Shown one piece after another: positions 1 through 8,047 of a stretch of 64,000 nt of DNA. The notes below the pieces were generated by a model. It did no database searches. It was not told where the DNA came from and saw only the letters and a list, made by a program, of their open reading frames with translations. The position numbers were made by a program, and so were the translations under genes. The DNA is from Variovorax boronicumulans (GTDB taxonomy: Bacteria; Pseudomonadota; Gammaproteobacteria; Burkholderiales; Burkholderiaceae_C), in assembly GCF_007677875.1 (NCBI RefSeq), contig NZ_VEDO01000005.1:124001-188000 (forward strand), written 5' to 3'. Each line of letters opens with the position of its first letter. The stretch's first letter is position 1.

Positions 1-7
1 GACAGGC

Positions 8-1342
8 ATGAGTGAGTTCCAGGGGCGCAGGCGCAGCATTCTCAAGGGCTCGGCCGGCGCGGCCGCCGTGGCTTCCATCGGCGCCGGTGGCGTGCTGTTC
101 TCGCCGTTCGCGCGGTCGCAGACGCTCAAGTTCACGCCCGAGAAGGGCGCCAAGCTCCGCGTGCTGCGCTGGAGCCGCTTCGTGCAGGGCGACATCGACG
201 CCTACATGGCCAACGTCAAGAAGTTCACCGAGGCCACCGGGGTCGAGGTCCGTGTGGACAACGAGGGCTGGGAAGACGTGCGGCCCAAGGCAGCCGTGGC
301 CGCCAACACCGGCGCCGGCCCGGACATCATCCTGTCGACCAACGACGACGCCAACCTGTACCCGGACAAGCTGCTCGACGTGACCGACCTCGCCGAGTAC
401 CTGGGCAAGAAATACGGCGGCTGGTACCCGGCCGTGCAGCAGTACCTGCGTCCGGACGGCAAGCGCTGGCTGGGCCTGGGCCTGGGTGCCTCGGGCTCCA
501 TGATCGTCTACCGCGAAAGCATGGTGAAGGCGGCCGGCTTCGACAGCTTCCCCAAGGACACGGCCGGCTTCCTCAAGCTGCACCAGGCGCTCAAGGAGAA
601 GGGCACGCCGGGTGGCTACGCGCTGGGCAACGCCACGGGCGACAGCCTGTGGACCAACTGGCTGATCTGGTCGCATGGCGGCAAGCTGGTGGACAAGAAC
701 AACAAGGTCGTGATCGACAGCCCGGAGACGCTCAAGGCGCTGGAGTACGCCAAGGAGCTGTACGCCACCTTCATCCCGGGCACGCTGTCCTGGCTGGACC
801 CGAACAACAACAAGGCCTTCCTGGACGGGCAGATCAGCGTCACCAACAACGGCATCTCGATCTACTACGCTGCCAAGAACTCGCCCGATCCCAAGATCAA
901 GGAGATGGCGGCCGACATCAACCACGCCGCGTTCCCGATCGGGCCGGTGGGCGTGCCGACCGAGTCGCACCTGTTCTTCAACCAGATGGTCATGAAGTAC
1001 ACCAAGTTCCCGAATGCGGCCAAGGAGTTCCTGCGCTTCATGATGGAACGCGAGCAGTTCGACGCCTGGCTGATCGGCGCGGGCGGCTACATCGGCCAGC
1101 CGCTGGCGGCCTACGAGTCCTGCCCGATCTGGACGTCCGACCCCAAGAACACGCCGTACCGCGACTGCGTGAAGAACATGCGTCCGGCCGGTTACGAAGG
1201 CAAGCTGGGCTATGCCTCCGCCGGCGCCGGCGCCGACTTCATCGTCGCGAACATGGTGGCCGAGGCCGCCAGCGGCTCGAAGACGCCGAAGGAAGCGGCC
1301 GAGCGCGCCCAGAAGCGCGCCGAGCGTTACTACAAAGTCTAG
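8..1342 (+). CDS. ABC sugar-type (CUT1) substrate-binding protein
   Basis: A 444-residue extracellular solute-binding protein of family 1 (maltose/glycerol-3-phosphate type), expected to capture its ligand in the periplasm and deliver it to the two permeases that follow. The N-terminus carries a twin-arginine type signal (GRRRSILKG, residues 6-14), a hydrophobic stretch and a likely cleavage near residue 37 (SQ-TLKF). The body has the usual pattern of this family, including a tryptophan-rich ligand cleft. Permease genes lie directly downstream on the same strand, so this is the first gene of the transporter seen here. No ATPase is present downstream; it may lie upstream of the window or be shared. 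The ligand cannot be told from sequence. Confidence 0.9.
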   Translation: MSEFQGRRRSILKGSAGAAAVASIGAGGVLFSPFARSQTLKFTPEKGAKLRVLRWSRFVQGDIDAYMANVKKFTEATGVEVRVDNEGWEDVRPKAAVAANTGAGPDIILSTNDDANLYPDKLLDVTDLAEYLGKKYGGWYPAVQQYLRPDGKRWLGLGLGASGSMIVYRESMVKAAGFDSFPKDTAGFLKLHQALKEKGTPGGYALGNATGDSLWTNWLIWSHGGKLVDKNNKVVIDSPETLKALEYAKELYATFIPGTLSWLDPNNNKAFLDGQISVTNNGISIYYAAKNSPDPKIKEMAADINHAAFPIGPVGVPTESHLFFNQMVMKYTKFPNAAKEFLRFMMEREQFDAWLIGAGGYIGQPLAAYESCPIWTSDPKNTPYRDCVKNMRPAGYEGKLGYASAGAGADFIVANMVAEAASGSKTPKEAAERAQKRAERYYKV

Positions 1343-1357
1343 GCAACTCCCCGCGTT

Positions 1358-1381
1358 CCGGCCGGGCTCGAGTCCGGCCGG
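1358..1381 (+). promoter_or_regulatory. Intercistronic GC stem-loop after the binding-protein gene
   Basis: Two copies of CCGGCCGG (1358-1365 and 1374-1381) are separated by 8 bases and can pair in the mRNA. The hairpin sits between the binding-protein stop and the first permease start and lacks a T-run. Such loops often protect the upstream message and lower expression of the permeases. That role is inferred. Confidence 0.45.
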
Positions 1382-1409
1382 GCTTCCTTGGCTCCTGTCT
1401 AGGGTCTGC

Positions 1410-2309
1410 ATGCTCGCCCGACTGCAAAACAGCCGCAACGGTCTCGGCTTCCTGTTCATGCTGCCAGCGGCGGTGCTGCTGCTGCTGTTCCTGACCTATC
1501 CGCTGGGCCTCGGCACCTGGCTCGGCTTCACCGACACCAAGGTGGGCCGGGCCGGCGTCTGGGTGGGCCTGGAAAACTACATCTACCTCTGGAACGACGC
1601 GGTCACGCGGCTGGCCCTGTTCAACACCCTGTTCTACACGGTGGTGGCCAGCATCCTGAAGTTCGGCCTGGGCCTGTGGCTGGCGCTGCTGCTGAACAAG
1701 CACATCCGCTTCAAGACCTTCTTCCGCGCCGTCATCCTGCTGCCCTACATCGTGCCGACTGTGCTGTCGGCCATCGCGTTCTGGTGGATCTACGACTCGC
1801 AGTTCTCCATCATCAGTTGGGCGCTCGTGAAGATGGGGCTGATCGACCACTACATCGACTTCCTGGGCAACGAGTGGAACGCGCGCATCGCGGTCATCAT
1901 CGCCAACGTCTGGCGCGGGGTGCCGTTCGTGGCCATCACGCTGCTGGCCGGGCTGCAGACGATTTCGCCCTCGTACTACGAGGCCTCGGCCATCGACGGC
2001 GCCTCGCGCTGGCAGCAGTTCCGCCATGTCACGCTGCCGCTGCTGACGCCCATCATCGCCGTGGTCATGACGTTCTCGGTGCTGTTCACCTTCACCGACT
2101 TCCAGCTCATCTACGTGATCACACGCGGCGGGCCGCTCAACGCGACGCACTTGATGGCCACGCTGTCGTTCCAGCGCGCGATCTCGGGCGGTGCGCTCGG
2201 AGAGGGTGCGGCCATTGCGATCGCCATGGTGCCGTTCCTGCTGGCCTGCGTGCTGTTCAGCTTCTTCGGATTGCAACGCCGCGCCTGGCAACAAGGAGGG
2301 AAGGACTGA
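1410..2309 (+). CDS. ABC sugar-type permease 1 (MalF/UgpA-like)
   Basis: A 299-residue inner-membrane permease with about six transmembrane helices. The EAA loop that docks the ATPase is seen at about residues 190-210 (SYYEASAIDGASRWQQF). The ATG at 1410 was chosen because it begins directly before the first hydrophobic helix (LGFLFMLPAAVLLLLF), whereas an upstream in-frame extension would overlap the binding-protein gene and is not hydrophobic. Its stop overlaps the start of the second permease by one base (TGATG), with GGAGGGAAGGA just upstream, so the two permeases are probably translationally coupled and form a heterodimer. Confidence 0.9.
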   Translation: MLARLQNSRNGLGFLFMLPAAVLLLLFLTYPLGLGTWLGFTDTKVGRAGVWVGLENYIYLWNDAVTRLALFNTLFYTVVASILKFGLGLWLALLLNKHIRFKTFFRAVILLPYIVPTVLSAIAFWWIYDSQFSIISWALVKMGLIDHYIDFLGNEWNARIAVIIANVWRGVPFVAITLLAGLQTISPSYYEASAIDGASRWQQFRHVTLPLLTPIIAVVMTFSVLFTFTDFQLIYVITRGGPLNATHLMATLSFQRAISGGALGEGAAIAIAMVPFLLACVLFSFFGLQRRAWQQGGKD

Positions 2310-3187
2310 TGGCCGCCAACAAAGCCGATGTCGACACCGTCGGCATGTCCTACCTGGACTCGATCCCGCGCAAGGCGGTGACGGTCTACCTGCCGCTGCT
2401 GGTCTTTCTGATCGTGCTGCTGTTCCCGTTCTACTGGATGGTGATCACCTCGATCAAGCCCGATGCGGAACTGCTCTCGCGCGAGGGCAACCCGTTCTGG
2501 GTGGTCAAGCCCACGCTGGTGCACTTCCACAAGCTGCTGTTCGAGACCACCTACCCGCAGTGGCTGTGGAACACGGTGCTGGTCTCGGTGGTGTCGACCT
2601 TCGTGTCGCTGGTAGCGTCGGTGCTGGCGGCCTACGCGATCGAGCGGCTGCGCTTCAAGGGGTCCAAGCATGTGGGCCTGTCGATCTTCCTGGCCTACAT
2701 GGTGCCGCCGTCCATTTTGTTCATCCCGCTGGCCAACGTGGTGTTCAACCTCGGCCTGTTCGACACGCGGCTGGCCCTGATCCTGACGTACCCGACCTTC
2801 CTGATCCCGTTCTGCACCTGGCTGCTGATGGGCTACTTCCGCTCCATCCCGATGGAGCTGGAGGAGTGCGCGCTGATCGACGGTGCCTCGCGCTGGCAGA
2901 TCCTGGTCAAGGTGGTGCTGCCACTGGCCGTGCCGGGGCTGATCTCGGCCGGCATCTTCGCGTTCACGCTGTCGTGGAACGAGTTCATCTATGCGCTGAC
3001 CTTCGTGTCCTCGTCGGAAGTCAAGACCGTTCCGGTCGGGGTTGTGACCGAGCTCGTGCAGGGCGACGTCTACCAGTGGGGGCCGCTGATGGCCGGTGCG
3101 CTGCTGGGCTCGCTCCCGGTGGCGTTCATCTACTCGTTCTTCGTCGAGTACTACGTTTCGGGCATGACGGGGTCGGTCAAGGAGTGA
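2309..3187 (+). CDS. ABC sugar-type permease 2 (MalG/UgpE-like)
   Basis: A 292-residue inner-membrane permease, partner of the preceding one. It has a cytoplasmic N-terminus, six predicted helices and the EAA loop ELEECALIDGASRWQIL typical of MalG-type subunits. The C-terminus ends YYVSGMTGSVKE, a common ending in this family. The start ATG overlaps the previous stop by one base. No ATP-binding gene follows: the next gene is an unrelated diguanylate cyclase, so the ATPase must come from elsewhere. Confidence 0.9.
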   Translation: MAANKADVDTVGMSYLDSIPRKAVTVYLPLLVFLIVLLFPFYWMVITSIKPDAELLSREGNPFWVVKPTLVHFHKLLFETTYPQWLWNTVLVSVVSTFVSLVASVLAAYAIERLRFKGSKHVGLSIFLAYMVPPSILFIPLANVVFNLGLFDTRLALILTYPTFLIPFCTWLLMGYFRSIPMELEECALIDGASRWQILVKVVLPLAVPGLISAGIFAFTLSWNEFIYALTFVSSSEVKTVPVGVVTELVQGDVYQWGPLMAGALLGSLPVAFIYSFFVEYYVSGMTGSVKE

Positions 3188-3324
3188 GTCAGGGCGGCGC
3201 GGCGCCCCGGCAACCGCCCGTCGCTTCCCCAGGACCGCAGGGCGGCTCATGCTCGCCCTGGGCGCGGCGCCGCCATAGACTTTCGCGCCCCTTTCCCACG
3301 GAGAGCCCCACCGCACTGTCCCGC

Positions 3325-4380
3325 ATGGCCGACGACTTCCACCGCTTGCCCCGGCTCGTGTACCCGCTGCGCGTGATCGGCATGGGGCTGGGCGCTGCGG
3401 TGGCCATGGTCGTGCTGTACGAGCGCGATGCCGCACCGGCGGTCTGGGCCCTGGTCGTCTGTGGCGGCTTCCTGTGGCCCCACCTGGCCTGGTGGCTGAC
3501 ACTGCGCAGCCGCAACCCGCAGCGCGCCGAGGTGCGCAACCTGCTCATCGATTCGGCCATCGCCGGCGCCTTCGTGCCGCTCATGCAGTTCAACCTGCTG
3601 CCCAGCGTGCTGCTGGTCACGCTGACCATGGTGGACAAGATCACCACCGGCATCCGCCTGCTGTGGCTGCAGTCCCTGCCTGGCATGCTGGTGGCCGGCA
3701 TGCTGGTCGCCTGGTGGATGAACGCCCCCGCGGTGCCCGAGAGCAGCATGCGCGTGGTGCTGGCCTGCCTGCCCATGCTGGTGATCCACACCCTGTCGGT
3801 CAGCGTCTCCAGCTACCGCCTGATCCGCCGCGTCTCGCGCCAGAACCGACTGCTCGACGAACTGGGCCGCATCGATCCGCTGACGGGGCTGTACGGCCGT
3901 GCCTACTGGGAGAAGCAGGTGCGCGAGGCGCAGCGCCGCCACGCCGATACCGGCGAGCCGGCCTGCCTCATGATGCTGGACATCGATGGCTTCAAGCAGA
4001 TCAACGATGGTCTGGGCCATACCGTGGGCGATGACGTGATCTGCACGCTGAGCCGCATCGTGCGCGATTGCGTACGCTCCAGCGACTGCGCCGGCCGCTA
4101 CGGTGGCGACGAGTTCGCGATCCTGCTGCGCGGGACGGACATGGAGCAGGCCCAGGAGATCGCCCAGCGCATCCGCGTCGAAGCCGAGAGCCATCGCTTC
4201 CGCGACCACCCCGAGCTGCGCTTCACCAGCAGCATCGGCATCGCGGCCTTGCAGAAGCACTACGCGGGCACGCGCGACTGGGTGGCGGCGGCCGATGCCG
4301 CGCTCTACCAGGCCAAGCGTGCCGGGCGCAACCGGGTCGAGCTGCGGCCGCCGAGCCGGCGCGCGCCCTTGTCGGCCTGA
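3325..4380 (+). CDS. Membrane diguanylate cyclase, MASE2-GGDEF
   Basis: A 351-residue enzyme expected to make cyclic di-GMP from two GTP. The N-terminal half (about residues 8-165) is a MASE2-type membrane sensor, recognisable from YPLRVIGMGLG near the start and several helices. The C-terminal half (about 180-345) is a GGDEF domain with an intact active-site motif (GGDEF, residues 260-264) and an inhibitory I-site RxxD (RSSD, about 251-254) five residues before it. The enzyme should therefore be active and feedback-inhibited. The ATG at 3325 was chosen because it opens directly onto the MASE2 domain. It stands alone between the sugar transporter and a convergent lipocalin gene. Confidence 0.92.
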   Translation: MADDFHRLPRLVYPLRVIGMGLGAAVAMVVLYERDAAPAVWALVVCGGFLWPHLAWWLTLRSRNPQRAEVRNLLIDSAIAGAFVPLMQFNLLPSVLLVTLTMVDKITTGIRLLWLQSLPGMLVAGMLVAWWMNAPAVPESSMRVVLACLPMLVIHTLSVSVSSYRLIRRVSRQNRLLDELGRIDPLTGLYGRAYWEKQVREAQRRHADTGEPACLMMLDIDGFKQINDGLGHTVGDDVICTLSRIVRDCVRSSDCAGRYGGDEFAILLRGTDMEQAQEIAQRIRVEAESHRFRDHPELRFTSSIGIAALQKHYAGTRDWVAAADAALYQAKRAGRNRVELRPPSRRAPLSA

Positions 4381-4519
4381 GCCGGCGGCCGCGCGGCAGC
4401 GCCTGTCCATCGCGCGGCGTTGCAGCGTGCGCGGGATCGGCGTTGGCCTGACGGCGCCTAGGGTTCCGGTCAGAGGCCGGTCAGGCACTGCCCCATGCGT
4501 GGCGATCGCATGCGCCCGC

Positions 4520-5074
4520 TCAGCGGCCGGCAGTGCTCTGGAGCACGCGCTCCAGCTTTGCGGTGTCGTATCCCATGGCGCCGACCTGCTCCACCATCGC
4601 GTCGTATTCGGCTGGCGGCAGCGTCGGTGTGCGGGCCATGATCCACACGTGGTCGCGCTTTTCCCGGGCCACGATCACCCGGCTGTAGTCGGGCGCGAGC
4701 CAGGCGATGCGGTAGTCGGCACGGATCGGCCAGACGAACTGGACGCCCCAGACGGCGTGGTTGCCCGGCTCGGCGAACCCGCGCGATCCCAGGGATTTCT
4801 CCGGCTCGCCGGCGCCGCGCCGGTAGCGGAAATCGATGTCCACGCTGCCGTCGGGGCGGAGCACGTAGTTCTCCGTCGCGTCGAGCACTCCGCGCTCGGG
4901 CAGGGTCGGGATGCTGCTGATCACATACCAGCGGCCCATGTAGCGTGGAAGGTCCACGGCGCTGGCCTGGGGCAGGGGCGGTGCGGGTGTGCGCCTTGCC
5001 ATGCTGCTGCAGGCGGCCAGTGCGACGCCGGCTGCAGCGGCGCCCAGCAGCAGCGCGAGGGTGCGGGGTTTCAT
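4520..5074 (-). CDS. blc: Outer-membrane lipocalin lipoprotein (Blc-like)
   Basis: A 184-residue lipocalin with a lipoprotein signal peptide; the lipobox is LAAC with the modified cysteine at residue 22. The lipocalin signature GxW is present (GRWYVI, residues 47-52), and later motifs of the bacterial Blc group can be followed (AWGVQF-like strand, YSRVIVAREKRDHVWIM, and the closing TLPPAEYDAMVEQV). Blc proteins are thought to hold or move lipids such as lysophospholipid at the envelope. It is transcribed convergently with the cyclase gene; the 139 bp between them show no further gene. Confidence 0.88.
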   Translation of the reverse strand: MKPRTLALLLGAAAAGVALAACSSMARRTPAPPLPQASAVDLPRYMGRWYVISSIPTLPERGVLDATENYVLRPDGSVDIDFRYRRGAGEPEKSLGSRGFAEPGNHAVWGVQFVWPIRADYRIAWLAPDYSRVIVAREKRDHVWIMARTPTLPPAEYDAMVEQVGAMGYDTAKLERVLQSTAGR

Positions 5075-5197
5075 CGGAGTGCCTTCGAGTGAAAAGCACC
5101 GATGTTGCGGACACTGGCCTGCATCGAGGTTCGGCGTCCATGCCGTCCGCAGGTCAGCCAGCGCGCTGCGTCTGGGCTTGCAGCGCGCCGTGCCGCC

Positions 5198-5893
5198 TCA
5201 GGCCACCGTGTCGGCCACGTCGCTGGGCACCGCGCAGTAGGCCAATGTGTACATGCCCTGCAGGGCGCCGGGAGCCGCGCCCAGTTCGGCCAGGCGGGTG
5301 GCGGACAGGACGGTGTCCGCCAGCGCGGCGAGTGCGACCGCCTCATAGCCGCAGGCCAGCAGCACCCAGTCCGCATACCGGTCACCCGCACCGCGCAGCT
5401 TCTGCTCGGTGGTCTGCGCGATGGCGGGCGTCTCGTGGCGCAGCAGGTGCAGGCCGGCCACGCCGGGCTGCGCGGCCAGCTCGGTGGCCAGGGCCCGCAG
5501 CGCATGGCGCAGCCCTGGCTCGCCGCCGGGTGCCGGGGACAGGCGCACCGTCAGCGCGTGCCCGGCCATGCTGCCGCCGCGGCTCTCCAGCACGCGGCAC
5601 TGGCTGCGCACCATGTTCCGGTGCTGCGGCATCAGGCGGGTGGACCAGGGCGTCGGCGCGTTGAGCCGTGCCAGATAGGACGGCGAAGACAGCACGCCAT
5701 GGTCTTCCAGCTCGTACAGCACGAACACGCCTTCGCCACCATCGGCGGCGCACCAGCGCGAGGCACGCCGGAATCCCGGGATGCCGAGCCGCTCGGGGAA
5801 ATGCTCGTGCGCATGCCAGTGCTCGAAGTCTGTGCGTGCTGCGGATGCCATGTCCCACCACATGGCCAGTGCTGCCGCGCCGAGAAGGGCCAA
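5198..5893 (-). CDS. Conserved hypothetical, probable dimeric alpha-beta barrel protein
   Basis: A 231-residue protein of unknown function. The N-terminal part contains FEHWHAHEHFPERLGIPGF, a pattern seen in small ferredoxin-like dimeric alpha-beta barrel proteins, and the C-terminal half looks like a second such repeat (LHLLRHETPAI). The chosen start is a TTG at 5893, supported by GGAG six bases upstream (GGAGCACACC-TTG); no ATG exists before residue 11. It starts only nine bases after the stop of the TRAP receptor gene, so it is probably the second gene of that operon and may serve metabolism of the transported compound. Function is not assigned. Confidence 0.7.
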   Translation of the reverse strand: MALLGAAALAMWWDMASAARTDFEHWHAHEHFPERLGIPGFRRASRWCAADGGEGVFVLYELEDHGVLSSPSYLARLNAPTPWSTRLMPQHRNMVRSQCRVLESRGGSMAGHALTVRLSPAPGGEPGLRHALRALATELAAQPGVAGLHLLRHETPAIAQTTEQKLRGAGDRYADWVLLACGYEAVALAALADTVLSATRLAELGAAPGALQGMYTLAYCAVPSDVADTVA

Positions 5894-5902
5894 GGTGTGC
5901 TC

Positions 5903-6922
5903 CTACTGGACACCGCGCAGGCGCGCCAGCTCGGCATGGACCTGCTGGACGAGCGATTCGCCGACCTCGCGCCCGAACTTGTCGGTCACGGCCTGCACCT
6001 TCTCGCGCAAGCGTTTGATTTCCGCCGCGCCGACCTCGTTGACCTGCATGCTTTTCCTGAGCGCTTCGATCGATTCGCCCTCTTTGCGCTGCACGGCCTG
6101 GCGTTCGAACAGCCGGGCCTCGTCGGCGGCCTCGCGGATGACCTTGCGCTCGGCCTCGTTGAGGGCGTCCCAGGTCTTCTTGCCCATCATGAAGGGCATG
6201 CCGGTGTAAACGTGGCGGGTCAGCGACAGGTATTTCTGCACCTCGGCGAACTTGGCCGACTCGATCACGCCCAGCGGGTTGTCCTGGCCGTCGATGGCGC
6301 GCGACTCCAGCGCGCCGTACACCTCGCCGAAGGTCATGGGCACGGGGTTGGCGCCCAGCGCGTTGAACAGGTCCAGGAAGATCGGTGAGCCGATCACGCG
6401 GATCTTCAGGCCCGCGATGTCCTCGGCCCGCGCGATCGGCCGCTTGCTGTTGGTCATGTGGCGGAACCCGAGGTCCCAGATGCCCAGGCCGACGATGCCG
6501 TGCTGCGCCAGGTCGGCCTGCAGCTGCGTGCCGGCCGCGCCGTCGGCGATGGCATAGGCCTCCTGCGGTGTGTTGAACAGAAACGGCAGGTCGAACAGCA
6601 TGAAGCGCTTGTCCAGCGAGGCCACGATGCCGGTCGCCATGGAGGTGAAGTCCAGTGTGCCGCCGCGCACGGCCGACAGGTTCTGCATGTCGCTGCCCAG
6701 GGCCGCGCCCGGGAACAGGTTCACACGCAGCCTGCCGCCGCTGCGCTGGGCCACGCCGTCCGCGAACTTCTGCGCGCCCAGGCCCAGCGGATGGTCCTTG
6801 GCCAGGCTGAAGGCGAAACGCAGGGTGCGCTCACGGATCTCCTGCGCATGCAGCAGGGGGGTGGCCAGCAATGCGGCGGCGCCGGCCACCATGTGGCGGC
6901 GGGAAAGCGATGGTTGTGGCAT
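5903..6922 (-). CDS. TRAP transporter substrate-binding protein (DctP family)
   Basis: A 339-residue periplasmic receptor of the TRAP family, which binds organic acids for Na+-driven uptake. The N-terminus has paired arginines and a hydrophobic signal (SRRHMVAGAAALLATPLLHAQ). Family features include ERTLRFAFSLAKDHPLGLGA and the conserved arginine region GLKIRVIGSPIFLDLFNALG. The start at 6922 is preceded by GAGGAGACCC. No DctQ or DctM membrane genes lie nearby, so the membrane part must be encoded elsewhere. The gene diverges from an IclR regulator across two palindromes that probably control it. Confidence 0.92.
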   Translation of the reverse strand: MPQPSLSRRHMVAGAAALLATPLLHAQEIRERTLRFAFSLAKDHPLGLGAQKFADGVAQRSGGRLRVNLFPGAALGSDMQNLSAVRGGTLDFTSMATGIVASLDKRFMLFDLPFLFNTPQEAYAIADGAAGTQLQADLAQHGIVGLGIWDLGFRHMTNSKRPIARAEDIAGLKIRVIGSPIFLDLFNALGANPVPMTFGEVYGALESRAIDGQDNPLGVIESAKFAEVQKYLSLTRHVYTGMPFMMGKKTWDALNEAERKVIREAADEARLFERQAVQRKEGESIEALRKSMQVNEVGAAEIKRLREKVQAVTDKFGREVGESLVQQVHAELARLRGVQ

Positions 6923-6966
6923 GGGTCTCCTCGTTCGAAAAAGCTGGCGAATCATTGCAGAATGCT

Positions 6967-7005
6967 GAACGTCTTCCAAATTTTGGAAGACGTTCAAATT
7001 TTGAA
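6967..7005. promoter_or_regulatory. Two overlapping palindromes, IclR operator candidate
   Basis: A perfect inverted repeat with 14-base arms (GAACGTCTTCCAAA, one central base, then its complement) spans 6967-6995. It overlaps a second dyad at 6993-7005 (TTCAAA, one base, TTTGAA). Both share the core AAATTTT and lie in an AT-rich patch between the divergent dctP and iclR genes, 36 bp from the iclR start. Binding by the adjacent IclR protein is inferred from position and symmetry. Confidence 0.7.
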
Positions 7006-7030
7006 TATCGCAAGTCCTTGAAAGCACAGC

Positions 7031-7867
7031 ATGAGCGGCGCCCTGGAAAAGTCCCTGGCCATCCTGGAATACCTGATCGCCCACCCCGACGGCGTGGCGC
7101 TTGCCCAGATCGCGACCGAACTGGGCCAGCTGCGCAGCGGCTGCCACCGCAGCTTGCAGGAACTGATCCGCTACGGTTACGTGCGCCAGCTGCCGCAGCG
7201 CGGCGACTACGCGCTGACCACCAAGATGGCCTCCATGGGGCTGAGCTTCCTGTCCAAGTCGGGGGTGGTCGACATCGCCCAGCCCGTCATCCAGCGGCTG
7301 GCCCAGACCACCGAGGAGCTGGTGCGCCTGGCCATCGTGGACGGCGAGCGGCTCACGCTGGTCGCCAAGGCCCAGGGGGCGCGCTCGGGCCTGCTCTACG
7401 ACCCGGACATGGGCATCGACCTGCGGCTGTCGTGCAGCGCGGCGGGCCAGGCCTGGCTCATGACGCTGCCAGAAGATGCCGCGATCGCCTACGTCACGCG
7501 CCAGGGCATGGGCCAGCCGAAGAACTTCGGCCCCAACGCGCCGACCTCGTTCAAGGCCTTGCTCAAGCTGCTGGACGAGCACCGCAAGCGGGGCTTCAGC
7601 GTGATCGAGGAGGCCTACGCGCCCGGCATGAGCTCCATGGCCGCGCCGATCCAGCGCCGTGGCGAACCGGCGACGGGCGTGCTCGTGGTCGCGGGGCCGT
7701 CGGCGCGGCTCACGGCCTCGCGCATGCAGCAGTTCGCGCCGGCGCTGCTGGCCGCCTGCGCGGAGCTGGCCGCGACCGGCCAGGCCTCGGCGCTGCTCAA
7801 GTCGGCCAACGTAGGCACGTGGGGCAACGTGCCCGAGAAGGCGGCCGGGCGCAGGCGCGCGGGCTGA
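7031..7867 (+). CDS. IclR-family transcriptional regulator
   Basis: A 278-residue regulator. The N-terminal winged helix (about residues 3-62, ALEKSLAILEYLIAHPDGVAL onward in part) is followed by the IclR effector-binding domain (about 75-255) with the usual ELVRLAIVDGERLTLVAK-type strand and a C-terminal QFAPALLAACAELA helix. It diverges from the TRAP receptor gene and is expected to control both through the palindromes in the 108-bp gap. The effector is probably the compound bound by that receptor or a breakdown product; this is inferred. Confidence 0.9.
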   Translation: MSGALEKSLAILEYLIAHPDGVALAQIATELGQLRSGCHRSLQELIRYGYVRQLPQRGDYALTTKMASMGLSFLSKSGVVDIAQPVIQRLAQTTEELVRLAIVDGERLTLVAKAQGARSGLLYDPDMGIDLRLSCSAAGQAWLMTLPEDAAIAYVTRQGMGQPKNFGPNAPTSFKALLKLLDEHRKRGFSVIEEAYAPGMSSMAAPIQRRGEPATGVLVVAGPSARLTASRMQQFAPALLAACAELAATGQASALLKSANVGTWGNVPEKAAGRRRAG

Positions 7868-7870
7868 GTC

Positions 7871-7984
7871 TCAGCGCCGGGGCGTGGTCTTGTCCGTCTT
7901 GCGGCCGTCGAGGAATTGGCGGGCCAGCTTGTAGACGACGATGACGATGAAGACGGCGAACAGCAGCCAGTTGATGGGTTCCAT
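7871..7984 (-). CDS. Small single-pass membrane protein, 37 residues
   Basis: A short frame encoding 37 residues: a hydrophobic helix (about residues 5-19, NWLLFAVFIVIVVYK) followed by a basic, charged tail with LARQFLDGRKTDK and ending TTPRR. The ATG at 7984 lacks a strong ribosome site. It lies on the same strand as, and 63 bp after, the phospholipase D gene, and ends next to the convergent iclR stop, filling the gap. The clean membrane-helix-plus-basic-tail layout argues that it is real, but it could be chance. Function unknown. Confidence 0.45.
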   Translation of the reverse strand: MEPINWLLFAVFIVIVVYKLARQFLDGRKTDKTTPRR

Positions 7985-8047
7985 GGCAGGGCAGGACGGA
8001 CGGGGCGCGCAGCTTAACGCGGCAGCGTGGCCTGGCGGCGGATGGGC

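Noticed and set aside
1212-1409. N-terminal extension of the first permease back to 1212
   Set aside because: It would overlap the binding-protein gene by over 100 bases and adds a Pro/Arg-rich stretch not found in permeases; ATG 1410 opens directly onto the first helix.
4381-4519. Possible small RNA or gene between the cyclase and lipocalin
   Set aside because: Only a short direct repeat (CCGGTCAG) was seen; no start with ribosome site, promoter or terminator could be supported.
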